Assembly (NCBI GenBank): GCA_017468085.1
Contig: JAFUJR010000017.1
Coordinates: 25,099-89,098 of the forward strand
Source of the DNA: Clostridia bacterium
GTDB taxonomy: Bacteria; Bacillota; Clostridia; Christensenellales; Borkfalkiaceae
Length of the DNA: 64,000 bases
Direction of reading: 5' to 3'
The notes beneath the pieces were generated by a model that saw only the letters and a program-made list of their open reading frames with translations, searched no databases and was not told where the DNA came from. The stretch's first letter is position 1. Every line of letters starts with the position of its first letter. Shown one piece after another: positions 60,902-64,000 of this stretch. A program made the translations under genes and the position numbers.

Positions 60902-63496
60902 TTATTTAACAATCGTAGCGGTGATGGTCTTGATACGGATTTGAGTTCCAGCTGTAGAGTCGATCTTGACATAGGTGTAGCCAAGCGCGCTGTCTACGGT
61001 AACGGTTTGATCTGCGTACGCTACAGTCGTGGTAATGTCAGAAATCTTAACCCAAGTTGAACCGTCGGTAGAGCCGTAAACTTCAAGCGTTCCCGCTTTG
61101 TAACCAAGGTTGAAGGTAAGGCTGGTTACTGCGCCGCTGTATTTAAGGATAGCCCAACCGTTGTTGGAGGCGCTATCGTAAATACGAAGCTGTTGATTGA
61201 AGTGGCAGCCGCCGTTATGCGTGGAAACGGTAAGATCGTCGCCGAAGGTAACCGTTTCGTCAGCGTATTGCTCGCCTTTTGCCAACGTAGAGAAGTCAGC
61301 TAAAACGGTAGCTTCGCCAGCTGCGGGAGCAGCCGCAACGTTTACGGTGTAGGTCTTCGTCTTGGTAACTTCGCCAAGCGTGAAGGTAGCCGTAAGGGTG
61401 ACGCTGGTAGCTTCTGCGGGAAGGGTGTAGGTGATGGTGCTGCCGTTTACTGCCGCAACGTCCGTGTTGGAGGATTCCCAAGCGATTGCAACGTCGGTAA
61501 ACGTTTTACCTACTACGTCAACCGTAACGTCGCCGGCTTCTGTAACGCTGTTGGAAGTAGTGATAACGTAGGTTTCAGCCAATACTTGATGAACGTCTGC
61601 AACCGTTTCGGGCGTCGTGATTTCGATGAAGTGCGCATTTTTAAGCTGAGCGCCGTTGAAGTTGCCTACAACGGATACAAATTTAACGGTGTCGCCAACA
61701 ACGGGCTTCACTTCCAAATCTTGATACAAGGTTTCGCGATTTACGTCATCTTGCGCGTAAACACCGTAAACGAAGAGGGTGTTGCCTTCTGCGTCAGCAA
61801 TCGTCATATTGCCGTATTTTGCGTTTGCAACGTTGATAACCGTACCGGTAACGTAATAGGAAGCGTCCGTGTAGGTGTTGTGCGTCATACCTGCGCCCAT
61901 TGCCACTGCGTCTACGAGGGAAATCGTTTCGGTTGCAACTACCGTGAATTCGTAGTTTTGAAGCGCGAATTCAACTTCGCCCGTTTCTGCGTTCGTAGGA
62001 AGCGCCTTATCCCAAGCGTAGGTCGTGGTGTCCGTATCAGCGGGAAGGAGGTTTGAAACCGTCCAAGCAAGGTCAGCGGGCGTAGCTTCGATACCTTTTT
62101 CCCAATCGGTCATTGCGCCGAAGGTGATAACTTTCGTACCGGTTACGGATTCCCATTCTTGCGTTTCTTCGTTCCAAACGGGATCAAGCTCTACGTTGTT
62201 AAGGGTCAAGGTGTAAGGAGTAACGTCCCAAACCTGCTTAAAGGCAACGCCGTCGATTGCGGAAGAAGCCGTTGCGGGAATGTCGAGCTGTTCACCGTTG
62301 TAGTAGTAAACCCATTTCACGAAGGTTGCGCCTTCGATTGCTTCGGGAGTAGGAAGTTCGATTGCGTCGCCGTATTTATAGGTAACCGTCGAATAGTCGG
62401 GCATATAAACGGTGTAAACGCGTTCTGCTTCGGTTGCGGTGAATTCGTAGTCTTGAAGCGCGAATTCAACTTCGCCCGTTTCTGCGTTCGTAGGAAGCTC
62501 TACTTCGTAAACAACGGTTTCCGTTGCGTATGCAAGGAGAGCGTCTTCGATCTTGAATTCAAGAGAGTAGGGGTTGTTGTAAGCGACGATTTCGTCTGCG
62601 GGATCTTCCGCGTAAACGTCTTCTACACCGATTTTAACCGTTACGACTTCTTCGTTGGGAAGGGTGATGGTGATGGTGTAGGGGATAACTTCCCAAACAG
62701 CCGTCAAGGTAAGACCTTCTGCGGGAACCGTTTCGGGTGCGGGGGTTGCAATTTCGTTACCCTCGTCGTCGTAAGAGAACGAGAACCAACCCTGGAAGAT
62801 TTTGCCTTCTGCCGTAAGGAAGGGAAGGTCAAGCTTTGCGCCTTCTGCAAGGTAGAGGTAGGATACGGAATCCATTTCCCACAAAGGACCGTTGATAAGC
62901 GTCAACGTAACGGGTGCAACTTCGCTTACCGTGAAGGTGTAGTTTTGAAGCGCGAACGTTTCGGGAACGTCTTCCGCCCAAGTATAAGCTGCGTCTTCCG
63001 TGCCTTCGGGAAGGTTGTCCGCAAGGACGTATGCAAGGTCGTTTACGGAAACTAAAATGTCGTTTTCGAAATCGTATTCTACGCCGAACTTGATTTCCGT
63101 CGTCGTTTCGCCGTTGACAATCGTCAAGGTGTAGGGGGTAATTTCCCAAACTGCGGAATAAGCAACAGCTTCTTCGGGCATGGTTGCGGGTGCTGCGTTG
63201 CCTTCGATGTCATACCAACCCTTGAAGGTTTTACCTTCTGCTTCGAGGGTGGGAAGCTCAAGCGCCGCGCCTGCTTCGAATTCCAATTCCTGTACGGAAC
63301 CGCCCATCATGGGGTTGCCGTCGCGAAGGGTAACCTTGTATTTGGTTGCTTCGCTACCCGTATCGGAACCAGTGTTAGAGCTTTCGGTGTTTACGCCGCT
63401 ACCGCTGTTGTCGGGCTTTTCATTTTCGCCGCAAGCCGCCGCAAAAGAGAACGCCATCAACGATGCAAGAAGACCGATGAGTAATTTTTTCTTCAT
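60902..63496 (-). CDS. Repeat-containing surface lipoprotein (InlB B-repeat-like, OB-fold, Ig-like domains)
   Basis: The 864-aa protein has a lipoprotein signal (AAAC, C22) and a Ser/Gly linker. Three tandem units of about 115 residues follow (about 50-490), each with a B-repeat-like half (for example LEAEGKTFKGWYD then AYSAVWEITPYTLTI) and a half ending ALQNYTFTV. Next come an OB fold like that in the 902-aa lipoprotein (YYVTGTVINVANAKYGNMTI), an Ig-like domain (VAIAWESSNTDVAAVNGS) and a C-terminal beta domain that may bind sugars. It probably attaches to host or food glycans (inference). DNA identity between two units shows recent internal exchange. SD AAAGGAG. Confidence 0.88.
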   Translation of the reverse strand: MKKKLLIGLLASLMAFSFAAACGENEKPDNSGSGVNTESSNTGSDTGSEATKYKVTLRDGNPMMGGSVQELEFEAGAALELPTLEAEGKTFKGWYDIEGNAAPATMPEEAVAYSAVWEITPYTLTIVNGETTTEIKFGVEYDFENDILVSVNDLAYVLADNLPEGTEDAAYTWAEDVPETFALQNYTFTVSEVAPVTLTLINGPLWEMDSVSYLYLAEGAKLDLPFLTAEGKIFQGWFSFSYDDEGNEIATPAPETVPAEGLTLTAVWEVIPYTITITLPNEEVVTVKIGVEDVYAEDPADEIVAYNNPYSLEFKIEDALLAYATETVVYEVELPTNAETGEVEFALQDYEFTATEAERVYTVYMPDYSTVTYKYGDAIELPTPEAIEGATFVKWVYYYNGEQLDIPATASSAIDGVAFKQVWDVTPYTLTLNNVELDPVWNEETQEWESVTGTKVITFGAMTDWEKGIEATPADLAWTVSNLLPADTDTTTYAWDKALPTNAETGEVEFALQNYEFTVVATETISLVDAVAMGAGMTHNTYTDASYYVTGTVINVANAKYGNMTIADAEGNTLFVYGVYAQDDVNRETLYQDLEVKPVVGDTVKFVSVVGNFNGAQLKNAHFIEITTPETVADVHQVLAETYVITTSNSVTEAGDVTVDVVGKTFTDVAIAWESSNTDVAAVNGSTITYTLPAEATSVTLTATFTLGEVTKTKTYTVNVAAAPAAGEATVLADFSTLAKGEQYADETVTFGDDLTVSTHNGGCHFNQQLRIYDSASNNGWAILKYSGAVTSLTFNLGYKAGTLEVYGSTDGSTWVKISDITTTVAYADQTVTVDSALGYTYVKIDSTAGTQIRIKTITATIVK

Positions 63497-63597
63497 ACTT
63501 ATAACTCCTTTGATTTTTTTATTTTCCCCTCAAACCGTCCGTTGTGCGGACGTGCCGAAGAATACGTTTCAATATGAAAAAATATGAATACATAATA

Positions 63598-63626
63598 ATT
63601 ATAATACAAAAAAATTGCGTTGTCAA
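63598..63626 (-). promoter_or_regulatory. Promoter of the repeat-containing lipoprotein
   Basis: Minus strand TTGACA (63626-63621), 17 nt, TATAAT (63603-63598): a full consensus promoter, so strong expression is likely. Confidence 0.85.
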
Positions 63627-63881
63627 TTAAATTCTGTAATTTTAATGGGCGAAAGTGAAAAAATTGACGAAAAAGAATAAAGGGGGCAAGAGGTGTGCAT
63701 TATACGCAAAAAAGAGAAATAGAGTAAAAAAATCAATCACCCGAATATCGGATAGATTTTATTTTTCGGGCATAGCCCTTGTTCACTGGCATAGCACAAA
63801 TGGCTCTTTGGTTGACCTGCCAGTCATGCACGTGTTACTTGCTACCCGTCAACGGGCTTTCTCTTTGCGAAATTAACCCCT
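63627..63881. other. Gene-free stretch left of the second MITE copy
   Basis: A short ORF (63655-63876) has no ribosome site and an unconvincing composition. Nothing else is recognised. The last 16 bp match the flank of the other MITE copy in inverted form. Confidence 0.4.
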
Positions 63882-64000
63882 GTCATACCGAGCGGAGCAA
63901 TTTATTGCGTAGTCGAGTGTATCTCTTTATAAACCTTTACCGCACTTATTCACTTTTCGCCCTTACTTCTTACTTTTTTGAGATACACTCCACTCGCTTC
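63882..64000 (-). mobile_element. MITE-like element, right copy (cut by window end)
   Basis: The inverted copy of 60685-60819, starting GTCATACCGAGCGGAGCAAT. Base changes are few (for example GTATCT kept, CGC to CAC). The last part lies outside the window. Confidence 0.85.

Noticed and set aside
63655-63876. 73-aa ORF near the window end
   Set aside because: No Shine-Dalgarno, no recognisable features, and it runs into the MITE flank.
60685-63881. Complete composite transposon
   Set aside because: The inverted elements are non-coding and no transposase gene lies between or inside them.

Overview
The window looks like chromosomal DNA of an uncultured gut-type Clostridia bacterium (Bacillota). 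The signs are sigma-A promoters of the TTGACA-N17-TATAAT type, Shine-Dalgarno starts, a leucine-pathway T-box, ruvCAB-queA order, SpmA/SpmB spore-maturation proteins, a FeoB-associated Cys-rich protein, many lipoproteins and a moderate-GC codon bias. I cannot name the species. No rRNA, CRISPR array, plasmid origin or complete insertion sequence was seen.

Layout. 1-6.4 kb: small envelope and hypothetical genes, an XRE repressor divergent from a membrane protein with two matching palindromic operators, a RuvX-DUF1292 fusion and tRNA-Gly(CCC). 6.4-9 kb: an AT-rich accessory patch with a Fic gene between 57-bp direct repeats, then a decayed second Fic copy fused to a truncated gene. 9-13.7 kb: a phosphoesterase lipoprotein and a DUF1538 transporter with two PII-like proteins. 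13.9-27.3 kb: a complete branched-chain amino acid supercluster (ilvE, T-box, leuA, ilvB, ilvN, ilvC, ilvD, leuC, leuD, leuB, ilvA, ridA). It holds every step from threonine or pyruvate to Ile/Val/Leu, with RidA to clear the reactive enamine/imine made by IlvA. 27.7-37.4 kb: PAP2 phosphatase, an EF-G-like GTPase, cysteine desulfurase, an acyl-AMP ligase/ACP/phosphopantetheinyl transferase cassette, and spmAB. 37.6-48.3 kb: metG, tatD, a TatD-associated radical SAM protein, rsmA, ferredoxin, a new 55-aa ORF, and ruvCAB-queA. 48.3-53 kb: a DUF559 endonuclease in palindromic repeats, a DtxR-family regulator and feoA-feoB with two operator palindromes. 53-60.5 kb: upp, a UshA-like lipoprotein, a dGTPase-like HD protein, two NrnA-type DHH phosphoesterases and surE, which read as a nucleotide salvage and turnover block. 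60.5-64 kb: a repeat-rich surface lipoprotein between inverted copies of a MITE-like element.

The most unusual content is repetitive and lies between the genes. (1) A family of about 100-125 bp structured palindromic elements directly follows stop codons, also between genes of one operon, and shows compensatory changes in its stems. (2) Degenerate tandem arrays of a 7-nt unit (RRTGCKG) sit in many intergenic gaps. (3) A dispersed motif of about 20 bp with core GTRCGMGTTGAA occurs in gaps and inside genes. (4) A 26-nt hairpin-plus-Shine-Dalgarno module is shared by rsmA and ruvB. Three genes (ruvX, PAP2, upp) have an extended -10 element so close to an ATG that leaderless translation is likely or possible. 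All functional statements rest on reading motifs by eye; no database search was run.
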